Shown here piece by piece: positions 48,447-57,607 of a DNA stretch of 64,000 nt (the first letter of the stretch is position 1; every line of letters begins with the position of its first letter). The stretch spans positions 86,869,361 through 86,933,360 of the forward strand of contig NC_073691.1 in the NCBI RefSeq assembly GCF_029784155.1, in the 5' to 3' direction. The notes beneath the pieces were generated by a model. That model had not been told where the DNA came from. It saw only the letters and a list, made by a program, of their open reading frames with translations, and made no database searches. The position numbers and the translations under genes were made by a program. This stretch comes from Uranotaenia lowii (lineage: Eukaryota; Arthropoda; Insecta; Diptera; Culicidae).

Positions 48447-48490
48447 CTATAGACACTATAATTTCATATATGAAATTATAGTGTCTATAG
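48447..48490. repeat. Perfect 44-bp palindrome flanked by CCATGC
   Basis: The first 22 bases (starting CTATAGACACTATAATTTC) are the exact reverse complement of the last 22, with the centre at CATATATG. CCATGC occurs immediately before (48441-48446) and after (48491-48496), as a 6-bp target duplication would. The insertion has no unpaired loop. Confidence 0.95.
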
Positions 48491-48639
48491 CCATGCCGGA
48501 TGTCAACAAAATGCAGAGCCGTACAGAAAACTGCGTTGGGGGGGAGAATTTATATGAAGATTTTATGACCCTCGTTTTTTTTACCCGTGTTGAAGAATGA
48601 ATTTATGTTTTTTTTTTCATTTCTACATACTCATACATA

Positions 48640-48803
48640 ATTTAGATTCAATTTAAGATGCAGAATTCAGATTCAAATTTCAAATTCAGGATACAGGTTT
48701 AGGAATAAGAATTCAGGATTCAGAATTCAGAATTCAAAATTCAGATTCAGAACTTATATTCAGAATTCAGAATCTTTATGAATGGAACGACTGTTTTGGT
48801 TGA
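48640..48803. repeat. GAATTCAG minisatellite, left flank of the PLE pair
   Basis: Irregular units of AATTCAGA, ATTCAGATTCA and AGAATTCAG. It matches the longer array at 51062-51560 beyond the inverted PLE pair, so the pair probably landed in this array. Confidence 0.8.
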
Positions 48804-48864
48804 TTTTTTTAGGGATTTTTAACGGCTATCAGTCTCGGATTTTTAAGTAAAAACGACTGTTTTT

Positions 48865-48905
48865 TACTCCAACGTTTCGATCCTTATTGGATCTTCATCA
48901 GGGGC
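48865..48905 (-). ncRNA. Hammerhead-ribozyme-like motif, left PLE copy
   Basis: On the minus strand: CTGATGA (48901-48895), A, then a 5-bp stem GATCC (48893-48889 in reverse reading) with a 5-base loop and GGATC, then GAAAC. These are the conserved hammerhead core strands with stem II. A GTC triplet, the usual cleavage site, follows about 17 bases on. Stems I and III are weak by eye. Confidence 0.6.
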
Positions 48906-49202
48906 TACAATTTATTGCTAATTTAGTGAAAATCGACTTTGAATTTTGTTGGTGCTTACCGATAAAGTGTCGTTTTCTTGTTAAGTTTGATTCGGCTTAT
49001 CTTGAACTGCTGTCATTGGGTTTCTGTGTTGGATTATGTTGGTTATAATTTTGTGTTTCATGTATTTTAAAATTTGGTGAGACTTACTGTTGACGAATTT
49101 TCGTAGAATATTCGTTTTTCTATTGAATTTTGGGAGTTTTACAATTTTCTGCATCAGAACTTTGCACTGTGGACTGTTTTGGTTTTCGAGTTATGGCGTT
49201 CA

Positions 49203-50051
49203 CTAATTTGTGTTGGTGTAATTTAATGTTTGTGATGTTGTGTTTTGATCCTTAGTATTGTGTTTTGCTTCTTGGGTTTTGATTTTTTCTAAACACTGAA
49301 AAATATTTGTGTATGTTGAGTGTAAAATATCTGTATCCTTTTTAATGTTAACTGATGATGATGTTGTTTTTATGTGGCAGCTTTCCAGCATCATGATTTT
49401 GTTTTGATTGTCTCCCCTGTCGATGATTTTGGCCTTATCGATGTTGAACAGGTGGTGCATAGCTGCTTCATGTTCCAATAATGCTGTTTGCTGCCTCAAG
49501 GTTGTTATCTCGTAATCCTGGTCGGTGCATCCTCTGTCCCACAGTCGTTTCAGCTCATTCGTTTGCGTTCTATGTTGTGACATCCGTTGTTTCAGTTTTG
49601 CTATAGTACATCCAATATAGCAGGCGTTACATTTCCGTTCGAAGCTGTTTGAATTTTCGGTTTGGTCTGGATTACCATTGCATTCAATCTTGTACACAAC
49701 ATTAGTATGCTCGTCGTGCGGAGTTTTGTCTTTCACGACCGGTAGAAGTGATCCGATCGTTTTACTTTGTTTGGTTGCGATTTTAATATGTTTAAAACCT
49801 GAACCTAATGTTTTTGTTATTTGTGCTGTTAAGCCATCAATATATGTGAGAGATTTATAACATTTTATTTCGTTCTCTTCCATAGCTGTCGGTTCAATTA
49901 TTTTTTCTCCTAATTTGTTAATGATTCCATTGATAAGTGTGATTGGGTAATCATTCATTTTAAGGTGTGTTTGTATAACTTTTTTTGCGTTAGTTTTATC
50001 TGTATTGGATGTGAAATCAAAAACTCTTTTCGCAAAATTATATGCTACGTT
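49203..50051 (-). pseudogene. PLE C-terminal fragment with GIY-YIG domain, left copy
   Basis: An open frame runs from the truncated 5' end (NVAYNFAKRV, PLE thumb) through SLTYIDGLT, GSLLPVVKDKTP, NVVYKIEC and CNACYIGCTI (GIY-YIG core with paired Cys), LKQRMSQHRTQ (conserved Arg), ALLEHEAAMHH (Glu/His) and IIDR to a Thr/Asn-rich tail. No RT catalytic motif is present, so the copy cannot move alone. Its protein is identical to the right copy over about 190 residues. Confidence 0.9.
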
Positions 50052-50081
50052 AATTTTTTATTAATTTTAAACGTTAATTTT

Positions 50082-50651
50082 AAACAAAGTAAAACGATCG
50101 GATCACTTCTACCGGTCGTGAAAGACAAAACTCCGCACGACGAGCATACTAATGTTGTGTACAAGATTGAATGCAATGGTAATCCAGACCAAACCGAAAA
50201 TTCAAACAGCTTCGAACGGAAATGTAACGCCTGCTATATTGGATGTACTATAGCAAAACTGAAACAACGGATGTCACAACATAGAACGCAAACGAATGAG
50301 CTGAAACGACTGTGGGACAGAGGATGCACCGACCAGGATTACGAGATAACAACCTTGAGGCAGCAAACAGCATTATTGGAACATGAAGCAGCTATGCACC
50401 ACCTGTTCAACATCGATAAGGCCAAAATCATCGACAGGGGAGACAATCAAAACAAAATCATGATGCTGGAAAGCTGCCACATAAAAACAACATCATCATC
50501 AGTTAACATTAAAAAGGATACAGATATTTTACACTCAACATACACAAATATTTTTCAGTGTTTAGAAAAAATCAAAACCCAAGAAGCAAAACACAATACT
50601 AAGGATCAAAACACAACATCACAAACATTAAATTACACCAACACAAATTAG
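50082..50651 (+). pseudogene. PLE C-terminal fragment with GIY-YIG domain, right copy
   Basis: The frame begins exactly at KQSKTIGSLL and runs unbroken through NVVYKIEC, CNACYIGCTI, LKQRMSQHRTQ and ALLEHEAAMHH to the same C-terminus as the left copy. An ATG upstream at 49965 lies in sequence that belongs to the left copy's opposite strand and so is not the native start. Confidence 0.9.
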
Positions 50652-50954
50652 TGAACGCCATATTTAAAAACAACTCGAAAACCAAAACAGTCCACAGTGC
50701 AAAGTTCTGATGCAGAAAATTGTAAAACTCCCAAAATTCAATAGAAAAACGAATATTCTACGAAAATTCGTCAACAGTAAGTCTCACCAAATTTTAAAAT
50801 ACATGAAACACAAAATTATAACCAACATAATCCAACACAGAAACCCAATGACAGCAGTTCAAGATAAGCCGAATCAAACTTAACAAGAAAACGACACTTT
50901 ATCGGTAAGCACCAACAAAATTCAAAGTCGATTTTCACTAAATTAGCAATAAAT

Positions 50955-51010
50955 TGTAGCCCCTGATGAAGATCCAATAAGGATCGAAACGTTGGAATAA
51001 AAAACAGTCG
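50955..51010 (+). ncRNA. Hammerhead-ribozyme-like motif, right PLE copy
   Basis: CTGATGA (50963-50969), stem II GATCC (50971-50975) / GGATC (50981-50985) with AATAA loop, GAAA (50986-50989), C, and a GTC triplet at 51007-51009. Hammerhead motifs at PLE termini are established knowledge. Here the core is intact; stems I and III are not obvious from the primary sequence, so activity (perhaps only as a dimer) is inference. Confidence 0.65.
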
Positions 51011-51061
51011 TTTTTAATTAAAAATCCGAGACTGATAGCCGTTAAAAATCCCTAAAAAAAA

Positions 51062-51560
51062 GAATTCAGAATCAGAATTCAGATTCAGATTCAGAATTCA
51101 GATTCAGAATTCAGATTCAGAATTCAGATTCAGAATTCAGATTCAGAATTCAGATTCAGAATTCAGATTCAGAATTCAGATTCAGAATTCAGATTCAGAA
51201 TTCAGATTCAGAATTCAGATTCAGAATTCAGATTCAGAATTCAGATTCAGAATTCAGATTTAGAATTCAGATTCAGAATTCAGAATTCAGATTCAGAATT
51301 CAGAATCAGAATTCAGATTCAGAATTCAGATTCAGAATTCAGATTCAGAATTCAAATTAAGAATTCAAAATTCAAAATTTGGAATTCAGAATTCAGAATT
51401 CAAAATATAGAATTCAGAATTCAGAATTCAGTATTCTGAATTCTGAATTCTAAATTCTGAATTCTTAATTCTAAAATCTTAATTCTGAATTCTGAATTTG
51501 AATTTAGAATTCAGATTCATAATTCAAATTCAGAGTTCAGATTCAGAATTCAGATTGAGA
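51062..51560. repeat. Minisatellite, 13-bp unit AGAATTCAGATTC
   Basis: About 20 near-perfect head-to-tail copies (51080-51350), each with an EcoRI-type GAATTC, then degenerate units, including a short inverted stretch (GAATTCTGAATTC words at about 51434-51500). It decays to about 51560. Confidence 0.93.
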
Positions 51561-52385
51561 ATTCAGATTTAGAATTCGGATTAAAGATCAACCTGGAATT
51601 TGAAATTGGAACTTATATTCAAATATTAGACTAAGTGTTGTAACTCAAAATTCAAACTTTCGAATCAGAATAAGATTTCAGATTTAGTTTACAGAATGAA
51701 ATTAATAATTTAATAGTCATATTACTTTCCCCTCCTTTTGTGGGAATTTTTTCTTCTGGTGGAGCTCTAAAAAAGGTATCATGCTAGGCCACGTGTCACG
51801 GCTATCCATCAATATTGTAGTTGGTTTTACTTATTCAGTAAAAAAAAAGCATAAAAATTAGTAAGATTCGAACCGTGACCAGCAACGTGAAAGTTCTGAT
51901 TGCTACCACGGCACCATTTCAGCGTGTTATTAGTCTTGGAAATTCAACTGTTTAAATACCATTCTTTCCATACATAAAATGAACTCCTTACATACCAGTT
52001 CGCTTTTCTCCAAAAAACGCACTATGCCTCATTTTTTTTATATTGAGATTGGAATTTTTCGTGTTTGAATATCTGAAATCATACTTATCTGATTCAGAGG
52101 GAAGGAATCTATCATGTGTATAGTGAACCTGTATATAAGAGAAGTGGCATCTGAAACACAAAATTCCAATCGAGCAAAAGAACTGTCAAAATCGATTCCA
52201 ATCGATCCAAGCATTTTGTCCCAGAGCTTTTACCTTTCTTATTGAAAACTCAACCAAGGAAGGTATTGTGATTGTTGTTATAGTTCAAACAGATAAATTT
52301 TTTAGCTGGTCATATGAATTTATGATTAGGTGCAATTTATTTCAATGCTTTGGTGAATCGTGTTTCTAGTTAGAAAACTAACTAA
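51561..52385. other. Spacer with a tRNA-like relic, no gene
   Basis: At about 51868-51935 the minus strand reads TGGTGCCGTGGTAGCAATC and CACGGTTCGAATCTTAC, a box A/box B pair at tRNA-like spacing; a T run follows. The rest is AT-rich. Confidence 0.45.
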
Positions 52386-54032
52386 TTACACTAGTTTACA
52401 GCATTTTTGAACTCAGTAAACTGAAGGTCATTTCCAATGTAAAATCGGGCGCTGAATTTGAAAATGAAATTCAAAAAAATCTCAGTAGAACCGTTTTTTA
52501 GCTATGCTCCAAATATGAAATTTCGAAAAAATTAAAAAAGTTCTTGTACTTAGATTAAAATATCTCGGACGGCATAACAGTAATTTGAAATCCCTCTTTT
52601 GCATATTGAAGGTGATTAAGTTTTCTATCGATCATTTGAACACTGTTTTTGCGTTTGACCAACAGTATTGTTGATATTAGTGACTTTATGAGAAAAAAAA
52701 TTATAAAAAACGCATTTTTTTAGAGAAAATTTTTTTTCAGCGAAGGTTTTAGACTCGATGGTAGCATTTAAAAAACCTGCGCTTCTTTTGCGCTTAAATG
52801 TCAATTTAAAACAAAGATTTCAAATGGTTATTTATCAAAATCGGTTGAAAATTGAAGAAGTTATGGCTACTTTACCATAACTGAAAATTTTGGAGTTTTT
52901 AATAATTTAACGAACCGCAGTACACTTATCATAGTATAGGAAGAATGAAACATGATAAATCTCACTCGCTCCAAGTCAAAATTATTTATTAGCTTACCAG
53001 AAGGTCACATGCCAAGTTTCAGGAAGATCTGACCATAGGAAGGGGTTGCTTAAGTCTCAAACGTGAATTAAATTTTGAGGTATTTTGCCCGGAAGGAACG
53101 AAAAATACTGGTTTTTCATCAATTACTTTTTTCATCCCTAGCTGATTGTTTTTTATGGTTGGTTTTCTTAAAGCCTAAGTTGAGACAAATATTTCACCTG
53201 AAGACTGTAACTCGATTGGATTTGAAACAGAAAAGTTATTGCGGTTCAAAGAATGTATTTTGGTCAAAAATTGTCGTATAAAACGCAATGGGTAAAAAGT
53301 ACTCATTGCATGTTGGACAAAATTTGCGGCCTTTGAACCGCAATAACTTTTCTGTTTCAAATCCAATCGAGTTACAGTCTTCGGGTGAAATATTTGTCTC
53401 AGTTTAAGATTTAAGAAAATCAACCATAAAAAACAATCAGCTAGAGACGAAAAAAGTTATTGATGAAAAACCAGTATTTTTCGTTCCTTCCGGGCAAAAT
53501 ACCTCAAAATTTAATTCACGTTTGAGACTTAAGCAACCCCTTCCTATGGTCAGATCTTCCTGAAACTTGGCATGTGACCTTCTGGTAAGCTAATAAATAA
53601 TTTTGACTTGGAGCGAGTGCGATTTATCATGTTTCATTCTTCCTATACTATGATAAGTGTACTGCGGTTCGTTAAATTATTAAAAACTCCAAAATTTTCA
53701 GTTATGGTAAAGTAGCCATAACTTCTTCAATTTTAAACCGATTTTGATAAATAACCTTTTGAAATCTTTGTTTTAAATTGACAATCAAGCGCAAAAGAAA
53801 ATCAGATTTTTTAAATGCTACCATCGAGTCCAAACCCTTCGTTGAAACAAAATTTTCTCTAAAAAAATGCGTTTTTTAAAATTTTTTTTCTCATAAAGTC
53901 ACTAATATCAACAATACTGTTGGTCAAACGCAAAAACAGTGTTCAAATGATCGATAGAAAACTTAATCACCTTCAATATGCAAATGAGGGATTTCAAATT
54001 ACTGTTATGCCGTCCGAGATATTTTAATCTAA

Positions 54033-55250
54033 TAGAGAATTCGTTTTGACGTGGTGGTGCACCGGGGCACTACCGGTAGTGCACTTTTTGCTGTTTTCAT
54101 GCTCGTTTTCACGATGAGTAGTCCACTGGTAGTGCACCATAAAGTGGACGGTGGAACACTCTGAAAATATTCGGTGTTGCTTGCGCTCTCACCAATACTA
54201 TCATGAATTTTGACAGCACGTGCTTCCCGATGTAAACAAATATCAGCTGGTTGGTTTATTTCTATACCGCAAAAATTGGGTTCGAGCTGTTTGTTTCTCT
54301 TCATTATCCCGAAGAACGGAAACTTGTTCCGGATTCGATACCAGTGCCGTTTCCAACAGAGGCGGAGAATTTCACCTGGATGGCACGTTCCAAAGCAAAC
54401 AACGCTCCCAAGAAGAAATGTGCCCAGAAGGCTTGCTGCAATTGGTTCCAGGCGATGCCGAAAAAGAGCAGCAAATCCGAGTGCAAAAAGGCCAACCCAA
54501 AGATCTGATGGAATCGCCCAAACCGAAAAGTTTTCTTGATCGGGAGGGTCCTAGAAGTTGGTCTCCACAGCAAGAAGCGTTCAGCTGCATCGAAGCTACT
54601 CTGCTACAAGCTAGTTTCGAGCTGTGCCTTAGGGTGACGATGCTCGGTTGCGCCAAGTCCCGGATTCCCACCCGTTGCCCTTCAAAAACGGTAGTTCGAG
54701 ACTACACCCGCATTGGGAGCTTGAATTTCGTTCGTTTCGGTCTGTTAGCAAAATTTTCTCCCCCGACTTCCGCGATCCGAGTTCGCCAATTTGACTTCCA
54801 AGAATTTTTCTTTTGTAATCTGAAAACGGAAATAGGTACTCGAACGAAGGTGAGATTTGCGAGGAATAACCGTTCAAAATACCGGAACCTTCAAGCTGCG
54901 ATAACTGCAGTCTAGCAGCAGCAAACATAGACCGCCCAGAATCAGCCGGTATTTCAGTTATCATCAGAGCCATAGCGAAAATGAAATCTTCACAATTCAA
55001 CATAATATATAAGTTCATGCTAAAATTTTCATATTATTTAAAAGATAATGATCAACTAAAGTAAATTTCATTTCAATTTTCGATTCAAACGAAAACAAAT
55101 ACCAGCTGTAATGGATTTTTGACAGCTTGATGTTTTCTGTTGACACTGCCGATTTCACGCACACCAACAAAGATTAGTGCAAAACTCGATTCATGCTCGT
55201 TTTCAGCTTGGAAGGTGCAACACTTTCGGGTGGTGAAAACAAATACGGTA
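54033..55250. mobile_element. Insertion in the palindrome, Harbinger-like features
   Basis: TAA flanks it (54030-54032, 55251-55253), and comparing the two palindrome arms shows where the uninterrupted sequence would run. The ends (TAGAGAATTCGTTTTGAC and reverse complement TACCGTATTTGTTTTCAC) match at 13 of 18 positions. Subterminal TTCATGCTCGTTTTCA occurs directly near both ends (about 54096 and 55189). A 3-bp TAA duplication fits PIF/Harbinger, but with such weak ends the class is uncertain. Confidence 0.65.
54220..54915 (+). CDS. Unidentified 231-codon open frame in the inserted element
   Basis: The longest frame in a GC-rich island that contrasts with AT-rich flanks. It has Gln/Glu-rich and Lys/Pro-rich stretches near residues 55-110 and a basic C-terminus, with no domain that I recognise. 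A second plus frame (54251-54508) reads Lys/Cys-rich (KKKCAQKACCNWF), and minus frames are also open (55018-54629, 54671-54372), so the true frame, if any, is unclear. It could be a host exon captured by a transposon, or GC-driven lack of stops. Confidence 0.25.
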   Translation: MLPDVNKYQLVGLFLYRKNWVRAVCFSSLSRRTETCSGFDTSAVSNRGGEFHLDGTFQSKQRSQEEMCPEGLLQLVPGDAEKEQQIRVQKGQPKDLMESPKPKSFLDREGPRSWSPQQEAFSCIEATLLQASFELCLRVTMLGCAKSRIPTRCPSKTVVRDYTRIGSLNFVRFGLLAKFSPPTSAIRVRQFDFQEFFFCNLKTEIGTRTKVRFARNNRSKYRNLQAAITAV

Positions 55251-55424
55251 TAAATACAAGAACTTTTTTAATTTTTTCGAAATTTCATATTTGGAGCATA
55301 GCTCAAAAACGGTTCTACTGAGATTTTTTTGAATTTCATTTTCGAATTCAGCGCCCGATTTTACATCAAAAATGTTGGTCAGTTAATCAAGTTCACGATT
55401 TTTTTAAAATTCTGTAAACTAGTG

Positions 55425-55763
55425 TTATTAACGAAATTCAAGTCATTCATACCGTTTATCGCGATCCTTCGGGCATCGAGTTCAATGTTGATTTGTTGGA
55501 TTGAAGAAGCGTTCACTTTAGAGCTTGAACATTGAGCCAGAAAACAGTGCTGGGGATTTTTTTTGTCCAAGATTTCGGCGATGTTGCCACATATTTTATT
55601 TTAAGACGGATCAGATGTCGCTTCTCTTATATGAAAGTTCACTACATGTGTATTCTATATTATTTCATATATTTCCAAATATAACTTACACTCTGTTAGA
55701 AAGGCTCAAATCAACTGTTAAGTGTATTAAATCGGGTTTTTAATTGGAAGACAAATTGCAAAA
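55425..55763. other. No gene seen
   Basis: AT-rich spacer between the palindromic element and the Helitron-like unit. Confidence 0.4.
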
Positions 55764-56777
55764 ATCTATATAGCCCCAATGTGTCGATTTCGTTGAGTGT
55801 AGAGGTCTGAATTTGGCATGGATGCTCATTAGGACTAGGAATGATGAAAAATGTTTTCAGATTCCCGGATGACTTTTCTGAAGGGGGTCGTCCATACAAG
55901 ATTTCAGGTGTCAAATTTTGTGTTAGGGGTCAGCCAAAGGGGTCGTCCATATTAACTGTTCGCTGTTTTTGCGATATTCACGTTATTATACATCGTATTA
56001 AGCTGAAAATTGGTACACGATAGTTTTGAGAGACGTGCAATCGATTTGAGGTATCAAATTCAGTGTAAGGGGCCGGTAAAAGGGGTCGTCCATATTAACT
56101 TTTCAATATTTAAGTGATATTGACGTTTTTATACATCGGATTGGGATGAAAATTTGTACATAGGAGTTATTAGGGACAAACAATTGATTTCACTTATCCA
56201 AATTAAAATAGGGGTCGGCCAAAGGGGTCGTCCATATTAACTATTCACTGTTAATGCGATATTGTCGTTATTATACATCGGATTCAGATGAAAATTGGTA
56301 CACGAGAGTTTTGAGGGACGAGCAATTAAATTCAGGTATTAAATTCAGTGTAAGGGGCCGGCAAAGATTGTCGTCCATATTAATTATTTTTTTAATGTTT
56401 TTAGCAATATTTTCGTGATTCTGCAATGGATTGCTTTGAAAATTTGCACACAGGAGTTTTGAGGGATTGATTTCAGATATCAAAGATTGTATAAGAGTCC
56501 ACCGAAAGGGGTTTAACGTTTTGGCAATAATTTCGTTGTTATGCAACGATCGAGTAAAAATTTATACACGGGGTTTGTTTTGGACGGTCAATTGATTCAT
56601 GATTTCAAATTTAGCAGCAGACGACAGAAAAATTGATCGTCCAATGTTTTTGCAATTATTACTTAAAAATGAATTCGGAAGTGCACCTGAAACCTGTTTT
56701 TCAATTGACTTGCATACAAACTGTTCATGATATATTCCAAGTTGAAAGCGAAACGGAGTTCGAATGGGATCAGCTAG
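55764..56777 (+). mobile_element. Helitron-like unit, 3' end CTAG, with internal tandem repeats
   Basis: The 3' end is GGGATCAGCTAG (56766-56777) preceded by a small CGAA/TTCG hairpin. A plausible degenerate 5' end TCTATATAG is at 55764. The 5' half shares AGGTCTGAAATTTGRCATGG-type words, GGATGCTCATTAGGAC and GGGGGTCGTCCAT with the next unit. No Rep/helicase is encoded. Confidence 0.7.
55880..56520. repeat. Tandem repeat, unit about 144 bp, within the Helitron
   Basis: GTCGTCCATATTAA recurs at about 55942, 56087, 56229 and 56370 (spacing 142 to 145), each followed by TTATACATCG- and GAAAATTGGTACACG-type words and preceded by GTAAGGGGCCGG- or GGGGTCGGCC-type words. Four to five units, progressively decayed to the right. 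Confidence 0.85.
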
Positions 56778-57030
56778 TCTATATATGTAAATAGCAATTT
56801 CCGTATGTTTGTTAGTTTGTCCTCTATAAACTCAGCCGTTTAAAGAGCTTGAGGTCTGAAATTTGACATGGATGCTCATTAGGACCAGGAAGGATGAAAA
56901 ATGTTTTAAGATTTTCGGATGACCCCTTCTAAAGGGGGTCGTCCATAAAAGACAAATAATGTTTTGGCGATATTGACGTTACTTTTCGTCGGATTGAGTT
57001 GAAAATTTGCAATATTTTATACAAATGCTG
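56778..57030 (+). mobile_element. Second Helitron-like unit, abutting the first
   Basis: TCTATATATGTAAATAGC begins at the base after the preceding CTAG, followed by TTTGTCCTCTATAAACTCAG, matching the Helitron end at 47013. Similarity to the family is clear to about 57015; the 3' end is not found. Confidence 0.7.
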
Positions 57031-57605
57031 ACGATCCGCAAAATGAAGTTTTTGGCCACTAATGCGTAATTTATCATTAAAGAAATCAGTTTTCAGTTCT
57101 TACAGAACTGAAGAACAGTTTCGAATCGGAAAACTGAAAAAAAAACTGCAGATTATTCCGTACCCGCCTAATTTCCTTAAGCTTCTTTAGTTCAGTCTGG
57201 TCAAATCCCGACCAAATGAGAAAACAAGGTGATTTAGTGTAAAATTTGTCGCTTGATTGGGTAGCGCAGAGCTTACGAGAATAGCAAAAATCTCCCCGAT
57301 ATCCCTAAAATCAGGCGATATGTTAAAATTCATTGCTGAATCGAATGATTAGCACTCAGTTGACGAGGAATTTGACAGAATTTGATTGAATGGAAATATC
57401 TCGGTTTCCAATTACAGTAGAGCCCCGCTTATTCGAGGTAGTAGAAACTTCCTCAGATAATACAAAAATTTACATCCATTTCCTTCTGTGTTGCATACCA
57501 TCCGGGAGAAAAGCTCGATAATTAAACGAATCTTGTATCAACCTGATTGCTGGGAGCTCAGAAAACCCGAGTTATATCGTTTCTCCTGACTTTTTGGGTA
57601 AATGA
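57031..57605. other. No gene seen
   Basis: AT-rich spacer without a recognisable feature. Confidence 0.4.
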
Positions 57606-57607
57606 TC

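Larger units (their letters stand above)
48804..50051 (-). mobile_element. 5'-truncated PLE, left copy of inverted pair
   Basis: Minus-strand copy containing the C-terminal RT thumb, linker, GIY-YIG domain, 3' UTR and terminal hammerhead-like motif. From 49772 outward it matches the plus-strand copy at 50082-51061 almost base for base; it extends about 280 bases further 5' than its partner. The two are separated by about 30 AT-rich bases. Confidence 0.92.
50082..51061 (+). mobile_element. 5'-truncated PLE, right copy of inverted pair
   Basis: This is the plus-strand partner of 48804-50051. The 5' ends face each other and the 3' ends, each with a hammerhead-like motif, face outward into the GAATTCAG minisatellite. 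The only differences seen by eye are a few substitutions and small indels in the 3' non-coding part (for example GTTGGAATAAAA here against GTTGGAGTAAAA). Confidence 0.92.
52389..55424. mobile_element. Giant palindromic element with CACTA-type ends
   Basis: The left end CACTAGTTTACAG and right end CTGTAAACTAGTG are perfect inverted repeats flanked by TTA (52386-52388, 55425-55427). The left arm (52389 to about 53299) is the inverted copy of the right arm (about 53300-54032 plus 55251-55424), with high identity over some 900 bp except near the centre (53252-53330). Ends beginning CACTA with a 3-bp duplication suggest the CMC/CACTA group. No transposase is recognisable; frames in the arms mirror each other (53075-53281 plus, 53423-53175 minus) and may be remnants. 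A 1218-bp insertion splits the right arm. Confidence 0.85.

Noticed and set aside
49965..50081. N-terminal extension of the right PLE copy
   Set aside because: This stretch is the opposite strand of the left copy's coding sequence plus a 30-base junction, so the apparent fusion protein is an artefact of the inverted arrangement.
51062..51560. CRISPR-like repeat array
   Set aside because: The 13-bp units are head to tail without unique spacers and the sequence is clearly eukaryotic; it is a minisatellite.
51868..51935. Functional tRNA gene on the minus strand
   Set aside because: As for the other relics, the stems are poor, and similar relics occur within repeats here.
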